A stretch of DNA of 64,000 nucleotides from Eubacteriales bacterium (GTDB lineage: Bacteria > Bacillota > Clostridia > Oscillospirales > Oscillospiraceae), in NCBI GenBank assembly GCA_030536255.1, contig JAUNQI010000003.1:60558-124557 (forward strand), written 5' to 3'. Every line of letters starts with the position of its first letter. Within the stretch, counting starts at the first letter, position 1. Of the stretch, positions 15,550-24,082 are shown piece after piece. The position numbers and the translations under genes are program-made. Under the pieces are notes generated by a model, which did no database searches, was not told the origin of the DNA, and was given only the letters and a program-made list of their open reading frames with translations.

Positions 15550-16746
15550 ATGAAGCGTTTTCTGGCAGTTATTCTCGCACTCGTGATGGTTTGCTCCTTC
15601 TTTGCATGCGAAGCATTCGCAGAGGAGAAGATCGTCATCAAGTTCGCCGCACAGGGCGACAGCACCCCCGCAACGCAGGAATCCGTTGATGCATTCAACG
15701 CAATGCAGGACAAGTATGTTGTTGAATGGGTCGACATGACCAACGATTCCGGCGCAATGAAAGAGCAGCTCATCACCAGCATGAAAGCCGGCTCTTCCGA
15801 CTACGATGTTCTTTCCATGGACGTCTGCTGGGCAGGCGAATTCGCCGCAGCTGGCTACATTGAGCCCATCGACCAGATGATGAAGGAGAGCGAGCTGAGA
15901 GCTTCCGCTTTCAATGCAGGCTCTATGAGCGCTGCTTCCTACAATGCAAAGACTTTCGCACTTCCTTTCTTCCCTGATCTCGGTGTTCTCTTCTTCCGCA
16001 GCGATATCGTTTCTGCAGAGGATGCAGCAGTTCTCGTTTCCGGTGATTACACCTATGCTGACCTTCAGGCAATGGCTGAGAAGTACAAGGGACAGGGCGG
16101 AACTACTGACGGTATCTGCTTCCAGGCTAAGCTTGGTGAATGCCTCATGTGCAACCTCACTGAGTATACTGCCGGCTGGACCGATGTTAAGGGCGGCCTC
16201 GAAGCCATGAAAGCTATGGTTGACTCCTCAGCAGTTCCCGCAGACATTCTTAACTACGCAGAAAGCGAGACCGCGAACAGCTTCATCAAGGGCGTCAGCG
16301 TGTTCTCCCGTAACTGGCCCTACCAGTGGGGTGAAATCGCAGCAAACGGCACCATCACTCAGGATCAGGTCGGTGTAGCTCCTCTGCCCGGCGGTTCAAC
16401 TGTCGGAGGATGGCTTCTCGGCATCAACAAGAATTCCCAGAACAAGGAAGGTGCATGGGAATTCATCAAGTATCTCGCAACAGACGGACAGAAGACTCAG
16501 GCAACCACCGGCGGCCATCTCCCCGGATACAACGCAATGCTTTCCGATGCTGATGTTATCGGCGCAAACGTAATGCTCTCTATGGAAGGCTTCCAGAACG
16601 CACTGGCCACCACGATTTCCCGTCCTGTCTCCTCCGAGTACAGCAAGACCGCTGATACCATCATCAATGCCGCTCATGCATTCCTTTCCGGCAACGGAGA
16701 TCTTGATGCTACCGCAGCAGTGATTGAAGAGGCACTGGCCGGCTGA
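15550..16746 (+). CDS. Carbohydrate ABC transporter, solute-binding protein
   Basis: Extracellular binding protein (family 1, MalE-type) for an oligosaccharide. The 398-aa product has signal peptide MKRFLAVILALVMVCSFFAC; cleavage could be lipoprotein-type at this Cys or by signal peptidase I after AFA. The mature protein begins KIVIKFAAQGDS, then QLITSMKAGSSDYDVLSMD and GYIEPIDQMM, a standard fold for the class. ATG 15550 follows GGAGG; an in-frame upstream reading has no support. Codon use is strongly biased (GCA, GGC, CTC), pointing to high expression. A terminator follows before the permeases. Neighbouring GH65 phosphorylase suggests a disaccharide of glucose as ligand. Confidence 0.92.
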   Translation: MKRFLAVILALVMVCSFFACEAFAEEKIVIKFAAQGDSTPATQESVDAFNAMQDKYVVEWVDMTNDSGAMKEQLITSMKAGSSDYDVLSMDVCWAGEFAAAGYIEPIDQMMKESELRASAFNAGSMSAASYNAKTFALPFFPDLGVLFFRSDIVSAEDAAVLVSGDYTYADLQAMAEKYKGQGGTTDGICFQAKLGECLMCNLTEYTAGWTDVKGGLEAMKAMVDSSAVPADILNYAESETANSFIKGVSVFSRNWPYQWGEIAANGTITQDQVGVAPLPGGSTVGGWLLGINKNSQNKEGAWEFIKYLATDGQKTQATTGGHLPGYNAMLSDADVIGANVMLSMEGFQNALATTISRPVSSEYSKTADTIINAAHAFLSGNGDLDATAAVIEEALAG

Positions 16747-16760
16747 TTTTTCGGGATCTC

Positions 16761-16797
16761 CGCGCGTCTCCCCTCTCCAAAGGAGACGCGCTTTTTT
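16761..16797 (+). terminator. Intrinsic terminator between binding protein and permeases
   Basis: GCGCGTCTCC pairs with GGAGACGCGC and is followed by TTTTTT (16792-16797). It probably lets only part of the transcripts continue into the permeases, giving an excess of binding protein. Confidence 0.85.
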
Positions 16798-16824
16798 AAT
16801 ATTTGAAAGGACTATTTGTGGCAT

Positions 16825-18045
16825 ATGAAAAAAGCAATTACGCCGAAGCAGGCCGCTTTCCTTCTGCCGCTCCTCCTCCTTCTCGCCGTTTTTGCCGTAT
16901 ATCCGATCGTTACTTCTATTGTTTACTCCCTGTTTGACTACCGCACAAACGATCCGGCAGCTGCTGGCCTTTACACCGGCACCAACTTCAACGCACCGCT
17001 CTTTTATGAAGACTGTGACTATTCTGCCTGGTATCTGGAAGACGATGTATCCGTTCTCACCGGAGACGATGCAGCAGAGTTGCAAGCTGCGGCAGACGAG
17101 TTGAAGGCACTCTCCGAGCCATACAAGGATGCAAAAGAAGTCGTAGAGATGAGCAAAGCCGACAGCGAAAAGATGGCAGAAACCATCCGGGATCTGAGGG
17201 AACGGATTCTCGCAGTCTATGAGCGAAATCCGGATGCGGAATACTGGAACGGCCCGGAAAAGCTCACCATTCTCCTCGACGAGATGGACGGCTGCCGCAT
17301 CTCCGGAAACTTTCAGGGACTTGCGGCCTATAAAAAGCTGCTCTCGGACAGTCGTTTCGGCAAGAGTCTGAAGAGCACGTTGATCTTCACGGTTATTTCC
17401 GTTTTCTTTGAGCTGGTACTCGGTATGGCGCTGGCCCTGATCATGAACAAAGCTATCAAGGGTATCGGCGGTGTTCGTACAACGGCACTGATTCCCTGGG
17501 CGATCCCGACCGCTGTTTCAGCCCTCATGTGGAGCTATATGTATGACGGCTCCAACGGTATCGTAGCCAAGATCTTTGCAGATATCGGTTTGATCTCCTC
17601 ACCGGAGCAGATGCTGCTTTCCGCAGGAGGAGCTATGTCCGCGGCAATTCTCGCTGATGTCTGGAAAACAACACCTTATATGGCACTTCTTTTACTGGCA
17701 GGACTTCAGATCATCGACACAGGGCTCTATGAGAGCGCCAAGGTAGACGGCGCATCCGCCGTACGCACTTTCTTCTCCGTGACACTGCCGTTGCTGAAGC
17801 CTTCCATGCTCGTGGCATTGCTGTTCCGTACACTGGATGCTTTCCGTGTATATGACCTGATCGCCGTTCTCACTGGCGGTGCCCAGGGCACTGAAACGCT
17901 TTCCATTTACGCCTACAAGCTGATGATTAGCCAGAGTAACTATGGCTATGGCTCCGCCGTAGTGCTTGCCATGGCAATCTGTGTGGCGCTGATTGCGTTC
18001 TTCTTTGTGAAGTTCCTTGGCGCTGAGCTGATTTCGGATGACTGA
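16825..18045 (+). CDS. Carbohydrate ABC transporter permease (MalF-type) with large extracytoplasmic insertion
   Basis: Membrane subunit of the importer. The 406-aa product begins with MKKAITPKQAAFLLPLL and TM1, then a polar segment of about 140 residues rich in Asp, Glu and Ala (a MalF-P2-like loop). Five more TM helices follow, with the EAA loop at GLYESAKVDGASAVRTFF. ATG 16825 is chosen with AAGG 14 bases upstream; a TTG at 16816 is a weaker alternative with too short a spacing. Ordinary binding-protein-dependent permeases without this loop are about 290 aa. The ATPase is not in this locus and is probably a shared MsmK-type protein encoded elsewhere. Confidence 0.9.
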   Translation: MKKAITPKQAAFLLPLLLLLAVFAVYPIVTSIVYSLFDYRTNDPAAAGLYTGTNFNAPLFYEDCDYSAWYLEDDVSVLTGDDAAELQAAADELKALSEPYKDAKEVVEMSKADSEKMAETIRDLRERILAVYERNPDAEYWNGPEKLTILLDEMDGCRISGNFQGLAAYKKLLSDSRFGKSLKSTLIFTVISVFFELVLGMALALIMNKAIKGIGGVRTTALIPWAIPTAVSALMWSYMYDGSNGIVAKIFADIGLISSPEQMLLSAGGAMSAAILADVWKTTPYMALLLLAGLQIIDTGLYESAKVDGASAVRTFFSVTLPLLKPSMLVALLFRTLDAFRVYDLIAVLTGGAQGTETLSIYAYKLMISQSNYGYGSAVVLAMAICVALIAFFFVKFLGAELISDD

Positions 18046-18058
18046 GGGAGGTATAGAT

Positions 18059-18886
18059 ATGCAACCGAAAAAATCCACGAAGATCATTTCCGCGATCATC
18101 ATCGTGCTGTTTCTTGCAATCATGGTATTTCCCTTTTTCTGGATTCTGATTACCTCCTTCAAGCCCGGTGAAGAAATCTTCGGTAAGACCGCTTTCCGAA
18201 TCATTGCCGAAAATCCCACTACAGCAAACTACGAAACCGTAATCGGTAAGGGAATCCTTAATTCTATTAAGAACAGTCTGATCGTTTCGCTGATCACAAC
18301 AGTATACGTTGTAGCAGTATCTACTCTTTCCAGCTATATTCTCGCCAGATGCCGTTTCAAGGGGAAATCCCTCCTGATGGCGCTCATTCTCGGCGTATCC
18401 ATGTTCCCGCAGATGATCGTAGTCGGGCCGATCTTCAATATGTTCTACAAACTGAATCTTCTGAACTCCTATTGGGTCACGCTCGCCTACTCCTCGATCA
18501 CCCTGCCCTCAGCCACCTGGATCATGGTCGCTCATTTCAAGCGGATTCCCGCTTCTCTTGAGGAAGCCGCACACATCGATGGCTGCAATCAGTGGCAGAC
18601 ACTTTGGAAAATTATTTTCCCGATTGCTCTGCCTGGTGTTTTTACCTGCGCGATCATGACCTTTATTTCCGCCTGGAACGAGTACCTGCTGACCTGCACG
18701 CTCAATTCCGACAAGATGTATCAGACGGTACCTGTAGCCATCAACGCCCTGCGTACACAATTCTCCATCCTCTGGGGCGAGATTACGGCAGCTACAGTAA
18801 TCGTAGTCATCCCTACGCTGATCATTGTGCTTCTCTTCCAGAAGCAGATTGTGTCCGGAATGGTCTCCGGTGCGGTAAAAGAGTAA
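18059..18886 (+). CDS. Carbohydrate ABC transporter permease (MalG-type)
   Basis: Partner membrane subunit. The 275-aa product has six TM helices and the EAA loop SLEEAAHIDGCNQWQTLWKI followed by IFPIALPG, typical of MalG/MsmG. N-terminal motif PFFWILITSFKPGEEIF is conserved in the family. ATG 18059 has GGGAGG at ideal spacing and lies 14 bases after the preceding stop; the earlier in-frame ATG at 18038 overlaps the upstream gene and lacks a site. Followed by a structured 180-base spacer before the phosphorylase. Confidence 0.92.
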   Translation: MQPKKSTKIISAIIIVLFLAIMVFPFFWILITSFKPGEEIFGKTAFRIIAENPTTANYETVIGKGILNSIKNSLIVSLITTVYVVAVSTLSSYILARCRFKGKSLLMALILGVSMFPQMIVVGPIFNMFYKLNLLNSYWVTLAYSSITLPSATWIMVAHFKRIPASLEEAAHIDGCNQWQTLWKIIFPIALPGVFTCAIMTFISAWNEYLLTCTLNSDKMYQTVPVAINALRTQFSILWGEITAATVIVVIPTLIIVLLFQKQIVSGMVSGAVKE

Positions 18887-18893
18887 AGAACAC

Positions 18894-19045
18894 AGAAGTT
18901 CTGTCCATTTATTGACAGAACCTCACGGTACACAGTACTTCTGCCGATTGGCAGCTTTGTAGCTGTCAATCGGCAGAATCAAACGGCGCGGCAGGGGCAC
19001 TGCAGAATCCATATCTCAGTATCAATGCGTCGCGCCGTTATTCCC
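18894..19045 (+). other. Structured untranslated spacer with three hairpins
   Basis: Three RNA-capable stems precede the phosphorylase gene. First, GTTCTGTC/GACAGAAC (about 18897-18920). Second, a 17-base-pair stem with a 4-base loop, TCTGCCGATTGGCAGCT against AGCTGTCAATCGGCAGA (18940-18956 and 18961-18977), with one G-U pair. Third, AACGGCGCG with CGCGCCGTT (18982-18990 and 19031-19039) closing a 40-base loop. None is followed by a T-tract, so none is an ordinary terminator. Function unknown: mRNA stabilisation, processing or sensing are possible. Confidence 0.6.
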
Positions 19046-19068
19046 CGACAACACAGGAGTATGTCACC

Positions 19069-22038
19069 ATGCAATATACGGAAAAGAATTTTGATGAGCG
19101 TTCCCGTTTAAAACGGGAATCTCTGTTCCACCTCGCAAACGGCCGGCTTGGAGTAAGAGGTGCTTTTGAGGAAGGTACTCCGAGCAGCGTTCTCTCCATC
19201 CGCGGCACTTACCTGAACGGTTTCTGTGAAAATGAGCCGATCAGCTACAATGAACGGCTTGCAGGCTTCACTGACGGGAAACAGCAAATCGTAAACCTCC
19301 CCGACGCGCAGACGATACGCATTCTAGCAGGAAAACAGCTACTTTCCTGCTTTGACGGCACCGAACTGGTGCAGACACTGGATATGCAGAACGGCGTCTA
19401 TGAGCGCAGCTTTACCGTTGACACTGAAAAGGGCAGGATTGCTCTCCGTTTTACGAGACTTGTCAGCTTCACCGAGCCCGAGATCTTCGCGGTGGAATGC
19501 CTTCTTGAATCCCGCGGCTTTGAAGGAGAGCTTCGTATTGAGAGCTGTCTGAACCCTGACGTCCGCAACTTTACAGCCTCCAATGACCCGCGTGTTGCTT
19601 CCGGCGACGGCAGAATGCTGCAGACGGTCTGTTCCAGTATCTCCGGAGACGTAATGTCGGTCATTGCCGAGACCCGGAAGAGCCATCGCCGCGTTGCCTG
19701 TGCTTCGATGCATCATTTTGACGATGAGAACAATCACGGAAAAATTACATTTACAAAGAATGAAAGTACCGGCGAGTTGACTGCAGTAAAAACACTATTC
19801 CTTCCTAAGGACGGATCGGTCAGCTTCCGCAAATATACGATTTACAGAGAAGTCCCCGCCAGTGTGGATACTTCTGAAGACTCAGAATTTACCAGTTTGG
19901 TCACTGCTCTCCGGGAAACCGCAGGAAACGGATTCCCGGCTCTGTGCAAAGCACAGCGGGAATATCTTGACCGTTTCTGGCAAAATGCCCGCGTAACCGT
20001 AGACGGAAACGACGAACTGCAGGTGCAGCTCGATTTCTGCCTCTTCGGGATGCTCTCTTCTGCCGGAAAAGACGGAAAGACCAACGTTGCTGCAAAGGGG
20101 CTTTCCGGCGAAGGATATGAAGGACATTATTTCTGGGACAGTGAGATATATATCTTCCCCTTCTTCCTTATGACAGAACCGAACATTGCCCGTTCTCTTC
20201 TGGAATACCGCTATCTTCATCTCCCGGATGCACACCGCCACGCAAGAACACTTGGTCACAGCTGCGGAGCGCTTTATCCCTGGCGCACTATCACAGGAAG
20301 CGAGTGTTCCAGCCACTATCCCTCTGGTTCCGCGCAGTATCACATTAACGGCGATATCGCCCACGCATTTATTTCCTACTGGCAGGTAACACATGATGAA
20401 AGTTTTCTTGAAAACACCTGCGAACTGCTGGTGGAAACCGCCAGACTCTGGCTCGACGCCGGGCACTGGTACAACGGTGAATTCCGTATCGACTGTGTGA
20501 CCGGTCCGGATGAATACACATGCCTTGTAAACAACAATTACTACACCAATTCCTGCGCTGCAGAAAATCTGATCTATGCGGAACGACTCTGCCGGGAACT
20601 GGAAAAACGCGGTGGTTTCTCTGCCCTCAGAGAAAAACTCAGTATCACGGAAGAGGAACTGAAAGTCTTTCGGACAGCGGGTGAGGGCATGTATTTCCCT
20701 CATGATGATGAACTGAAGATCATCGCTCAGGATGACAGTTTTCTTCACAAGAAGCGCTGGGATCTTGCTTCGATCCCCAAGGAGAACTATCCGCTTCTGA
20801 TGCATTATCATCCGATGATCATCAACCGCTATCAGGTGCTCAAGCAGGCAGACTCTGTACTGGCAAATCACATCTACCGTGAAGAAGATATACTGACTAT
20901 GAAGCGATCTTTTGCCTATTACGAAGAGATTACCACACATGATTCCAGTCTCTCCAACTGCATTTATGCCATCATGGCCGCACGTCTCGGTGATATGCAG
21001 CGAGCAAGCTTTTACTTCAACCGCTGTGTTGGGACCGATACCTCTGATCAGAACGGAAATACCCGTGACGGCCTGCACATCGCCAATATGGGCGGTGTCT
21101 ATCGCGTAATGACCTGCGGTTTTGGCGGCGTAAAAATTGGTGACGGTCACAACGGGGCATCGGGTCTCTCGCTCTTCCCGATGCTGCCGCCGGACATAGC
21201 CGGCATATCCTTCCCTCTTTATTATCAGGGCCGTCGGCTCTCTGTCTCTGTAAAGCCCAATGAATGTACGCTGACGCTTACCGAAGGTGATCCGCTCACG
21301 CTGGAATGTTACGGGCAGGAAGTGACCATAGGAGTCACAGGAGTACAGAGCAGCTCTGCGCAGAACGCTTCAGGAAAAACAGTTTCTATAAAGCGCCTGG
21401 TGAAGGGTGTAGTATTTGATCTGGATGGAGTAGTCACTGACACAGCCGTTTATCATTTTCAGGCGTGGAAGCGGTTGGCGGATGAACTCGGAATCCCCTT
21501 TGACGAAGAGCGCAACGAGTGCTTCAAAGGTGTTTCCAGAGCGCAGTGTCTTCGACTGCTTCTTGGTTGGGGCGGCATGACCGTGACCGAGGAGGAATTT
21601 GCAGAGCTTCTTGACCGGAAAAATCGCATGTATGGGGAACTGCTGGACGAGCTTACCCCTTCCAGCATTCTTCCTGGCATTCCCGAATGTCTTGCCATGC
21701 TAAAGGACAATGGAATTCCTGCTGCTCTGTTTTCCGTTAGCAAGAACACCGACCGTATCTTGGAGCGGCTGTCCATGTCCAATGCCTTTGATGCGAAAGT
21801 CACAGGCAATGATATCCACTATTCCAAACCACATTTCGAAGGTTATCTCCTTGCCGCACAGCGGATCGGCGTTGACCCGCGTCTCTGCGTAATGGTAGAA
21901 GATTCCTCCGCCGGCATTGAAGGAGCAAAGCTTGTTTCCATGCGCACTTTGGCAATCATGAAAGATAATGTCTCCGGAGCCGATGCCTGCGTCAGTTCCA
22001 CAGCCGACGTACTTCCGGCCTTGAAAGACATGCTTTGA
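19069..22038 (+). CDS. Fused GH65 disaccharide phosphorylase and beta-phosphoglucomutase
   Basis: One 989-aa chain predicted to cleave an alpha-linked glucose disaccharide with phosphate into glucose and beta-glucose-1-phosphate, then isomerise the latter to glucose-6-phosphate. Residues 1 to about 750 are GH65: N-terminal super-sandwich, (alpha/alpha)6 barrel with HYFWDSEIYIFPFFLM, the TGPDEY motif with general acid Glu482, and DGLHIANMGG with GFGGVKIGDGHNG. Residues about 778-989 are a HAD mutase: VVFDLDGVVTDTAVYHFQAW, with Asp784 and Asp786 as nucleophile and acid/base, and KPHFEGYLLAA. The two activities are separate genes in many Firmicutes. The GH65 substrate (maltose, kojibiose, nigerose or trehalose) cannot be fixed. 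The transporter upstream should import the substrate. Start: ATG 19069 with weak site GGAGTATGTCACC. Confidence 0.9.
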   Translation: MQYTEKNFDERSRLKRESLFHLANGRLGVRGAFEEGTPSSVLSIRGTYLNGFCENEPISYNERLAGFTDGKQQIVNLPDAQTIRILAGKQLLSCFDGTELVQTLDMQNGVYERSFTVDTEKGRIALRFTRLVSFTEPEIFAVECLLESRGFEGELRIESCLNPDVRNFTASNDPRVASGDGRMLQTVCSSISGDVMSVIAETRKSHRRVACASMHHFDDENNHGKITFTKNESTGELTAVKTLFLPKDGSVSFRKYTIYREVPASVDTSEDSEFTSLVTALRETAGNGFPALCKAQREYLDRFWQNARVTVDGNDELQVQLDFCLFGMLSSAGKDGKTNVAAKGLSGEGYEGHYFWDSEIYIFPFFLMTEPNIARSLLEYRYLHLPDAHRHARTLGHSCGALYPWRTITGSECSSHYPSGSAQYHINGDIAHAFISYWQVTHDESFLENTCELLVETARLWLDAGHWYNGEFRIDCVTGPDEYTCLVNNNYYTNSCAAENLIYAERLCRELEKRGGFSALREKLSITEEELKVFRTAGEGMYFPHDDELKIIAQDDSFLHKKRWDLASIPKENYPLLMHYHPMIINRYQVLKQADSVLANHIYREEDILTMKRSFAYYEEITTHDSSLSNCIYAIMAARLGDMQRASFYFNRCVGTDTSDQNGNTRDGLHIANMGGVYRVMTCGFGGVKIGDGHNGASGLSLFPMLPPDIAGISFPLYYQGRRLSVSVKPNECTLTLTEGDPLTLECYGQEVTIGVTGVQSSSAQNASGKTVSIKRLVKGVVFDLDGVVTDTAVYHFQAWKRLADELGIPFDEERNECFKGVSRAQCLRLLLGWGGMTVTEEEFAELLDRKNRMYGELLDELTPSSILPGIPECLAMLKDNGIPAALFSVSKNTDRILERLSMSNAFDAKVTGNDIHYSKPHFEGYLLAAQRIGVDPRLCVMVEDSSAGIEGAKLVSMRTLAIMKDNVSGADACVSSTADVLPALKDML

Positions 22039-22056
22039 TAATTTACCATAGAATCA

Positions 22057-22102
22057 ATATTGTCAATAAGCTCTTCCTACAGGAAGAGCTTATTGACAAT
22101 AT
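22057..22102. repeat. Perfect 22-bp inverted repeat
   Basis: A perfect dyad: ATATTGTCAATAAGCTCTTC followed by CT, a 2-base centre, and the exact reverse complement through 22102. It lies 18 bases after the phosphorylase stop. No T-tract follows on either strand; flanks do not show transposase remnants. It would form a very stable hairpin in RNA and could act as an mRNA 3' end or as a protein site. Confidence 0.7.
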
Positions 22103-22247
22103 ACTAATGAAAGAATATAGTGAAACAGACTCCTGATTCGGTAATCAGACAGGAATACCAACAGGAAGAAACGACAGTTCTTGTTGAATAGTTTTCTTCC
22201 TGTGTTGAAAAGACGGAAACACTAAAAATACATTTTCGGAGGTAAAA

Positions 22248-23003
22248 ATGCATACTCTGTGGAATGCTCTCGAAAAAGCGAAAAAGATGAAATGGATCGA
22301 GCTGTCCCATCAAATGGACAACAACAGCCCCTATTGGAGCGGAATTCCTGAGGGATCCGTAGAACTTGGAAATGTAGTATTTGACTGGGGAAATCCAATA
22401 CTTGAATGCCAAATCCAGACTTTTAAATTTCCCGGCCAGTTTGGAACTCATATTGATTTCCCGGCTCATTTTGTAAAAGGAGCCGCATATTCCGAGGAAT
22501 TCGGTGTAACAGATGCAGTTTTTCCGCTTTGCGTTATCGACATCAGTGAAAAAGTAAAAAAAGATCCGACTTACTGTGTTACAGCAGACGATATCCGGGC
22601 TTATGAAGCAGAAAACGGAGATATTCCCGACGGGGCTTTCGTTGCCCTGAGGACTGACTGGGCTGCTTCCCGCTGGCCTGATATGGTCGCCATGTCCGGT
22701 ATTGCCGAAGACGGAAGCGAAAATTTCCCCTCTTGGTCCCTTGAGGCGATTCGGTATATTTACGAAACACGAAATGCCGCAGCGAATGGGCATGAGACCT
22801 TTGATACCGACGGCTCCGCCGAATGCGCACGTCTCGGAGACCTTGCGTGTGAACGCTATGTACTCGCCCATAATAAAATTCAGATTGAGCTTCTCTGCAA
22901 CCTTGACAAGCTTCCGGCAGCCGGTGCCGTTCTGATTGCATCCTGGCCAAACTTCAAGGGAGCAACCGGACTCCCCTGCAGAGTATACGCCATAACAGAG
23001 TAA
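22248..23003 (+). CDS. Cyclase family protein (kynurenine-formamidase/isatin-hydrolase-like)
   Basis: A metal-dependent hydrolase of PF04199. The 251-aa protein has the N-terminal MKWIELSHQMDNNSPYW and the metal-binding GTHIDFPAHF (H-x-D-x-P-x-H), then VIDISEKV, GAFVALRTDW and a C-terminal Leu-Cys-Asn region. It matches the family in size. Start codon follows GGAGGTAAAA. Substrates of relatives include formyl-kynurenine, isatin and other cyclic or formyl amides, but most members are uncharacterised. The 208-base region before it contains the perfect inverted repeat and two smaller hairpins, so a separate promoter is likely but I could not identify one. Confidence 0.85.
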   Translation: MHTLWNALEKAKKMKWIELSHQMDNNSPYWSGIPEGSVELGNVVFDWGNPILECQIQTFKFPGQFGTHIDFPAHFVKGAAYSEEFGVTDAVFPLCVIDISEKVKKDPTYCVTADDIRAYEAENGDIPDGAFVALRTDWAASRWPDMVAMSGIAEDGSENFPSWSLEAIRYIYETRNAAANGHETFDTDGSAECARLGDLACERYVLAHNKIQIELLCNLDKLPAAGAVLIASWPNFKGATGLPCRVYAITE

Positions 23004-23061
23004 CATTTCCCCTTTACTCTTCTTTTCAGGCATTCGTATTAAAGCAGATTATTACGTCATT

Positions 23062-23122
23062 ATAAAGAAATCAGTCACAGTGTCGGAAGGATTTCCATTA
23101 CTGCGGCTGATTTTCTTTTTGC
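23062..23122. terminator. Possible bidirectional terminator between convergent genes
   Basis: AAAGAAATCAG (about 23065-23075) can pair with CTGATTTTCTTT near 23106-23117 and runs into TTTTT; the stem has a bulge and a long loop. Weak evidence. Confidence 0.4.
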
Positions 23123-23157
23123 TGAATCGCTGTGATTCAGTTCTCCTGTTTTGTGCG

Positions 23158-23958
23158 TCAGATTTCCACAAAATATGGCTCTCTTTTTCTGTATCTCGTT
23201 ATTTTATCAAACCCGGCTTTCTTCAAAACCTTATAGCCCTCCGGAATGTTCCTGCAGGCGCTGTACCTGGAATGACCATCAGAGCCCACAGTAACGATCT
23301 TCCCGCCGCAAAGTCTGAACCATCGGATGATCTCTTCAGACGGCATCGTATTCTGCAATCCCGGAATTCTGAGACCGCTGCAGTTGATTTCAATACCTTT
23401 TCCATTTGATGCTATCAAGTCAAGAAGTTCCGTATAATCCTTCCGAAAACTCTCTGGAGGATATCTTTTAATAAAATCTGCATTAAACGGCTTGAAAAAG
23501 TATGTAATATGACCCATGACATCAAAATCCGTTGTTTTTACAGTTAGCTCCAGTTGCCGTATATATTCTTCAAAATACTCCCTGTAATTGTCCTCATTAA
23601 TCCCCATGTGGCTCATGTCATTCACTCCGTCAAGAGCATGCACAGATCCCAGGCAGAAATCAAAGTCGTTTTCTTTAAGAAGATCATCAAGGCGCGGAAC
23701 TTCATTCCATGCCTGCCCGAGCTCGACTCCAGACAGAATTGTCAATTTCCCCTCATACCTTTCCCGAAAGGCATTAATGACTTCTTCTCTTTTTTTGAAG
23801 TCCGGCCATGGATACTTATCCTGAAGAGGAAATTCACAGTGGTCTGTAATACAGATCTCTTCAACGCCTTCTGAAACAGCTTTATTGCAGATAAATTCTA
23901 TCGGCTCATGAGCGTCACACGAGAATTCAGAATGAAGATGATAATCAGCATAGTTCAT
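23158..23958 (-). CDS. PHP-domain phosphatase (histidinol-phosphatase HisK type)
   Basis: A PHP-fold metal phosphoesterase; relatives hydrolyse histidinol phosphate in the cytoplasm. The 266-aa product starts MNYADYHLHSEFSCDA with the H-x-H metal motif, followed by GVEEICITDHCEFP (T-D-H), FCLGSVHAL, DFDVMGHITYF and VTVGSDGHS, which complete the PHP metal site. ATG 23958 is preferred over GTG 23976, whose use would add six residues. No other histidine-pathway gene is near, so the actual substrate is open. It is transcribed divergently from the acyltransferase from a promoter that shares its -35 box. Confidence 0.85.
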   Translation of the reverse strand: MNYADYHLHSEFSCDAHEPIEFICNKAVSEGVEEICITDHCEFPLQDKYPWPDFKKREEVINAFRERYEGKLTILSGVELGQAWNEVPRLDDLLKENDFDFCLGSVHALDGVNDMSHMGINEDNYREYFEEYIRQLELTVKTTDFDVMGHITYFFKPFNADFIKRYPPESFRKDYTELLDLIASNGKGIEINCSGLRIPGLQNTMPSEEIIRWFRLCGGKIVTVGSDGHSRYSACRNIPEGYKVLKKAGFDKITRYRKREPYFVEI

Positions 23959-23990
23959 AAAAACACGGCCTTTCACATTTGATCCGTGTT

Positions 23991-24042
23991 AGTATACCAC
24001 TCCTTTATTCTTCTTGCAATTAATCACTTTAATAGGTATAAT
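23991..24042. promoter_or_regulatory. Divergent promoter pair sharing one palindromic -35 box
   Basis: TTGCAA at 24014-24019 is its own reverse complement. To the right: 17-base spacer and -10 TATAAT (24037-24042) for the acyltransferase. To the left, on the minus strand: 17-base spacer and -10 TATACT (23991-23996) for the PHP gene. Both spacings are optimal. Confidence 0.75.
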
Positions 24043-24082
24043 TATTTATTAGCGGTTAAAAAAGTTTGGAACGGAGTTCATC

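Noticed and set aside
19882..21150. Minus-strand open frame of 422 codons opposite the GH65 domain
   Set aside because: The plus strand has GH65 catalytic motifs throughout; the antisense frame shows no recognisable domain and no promoter or ribosome binding site.
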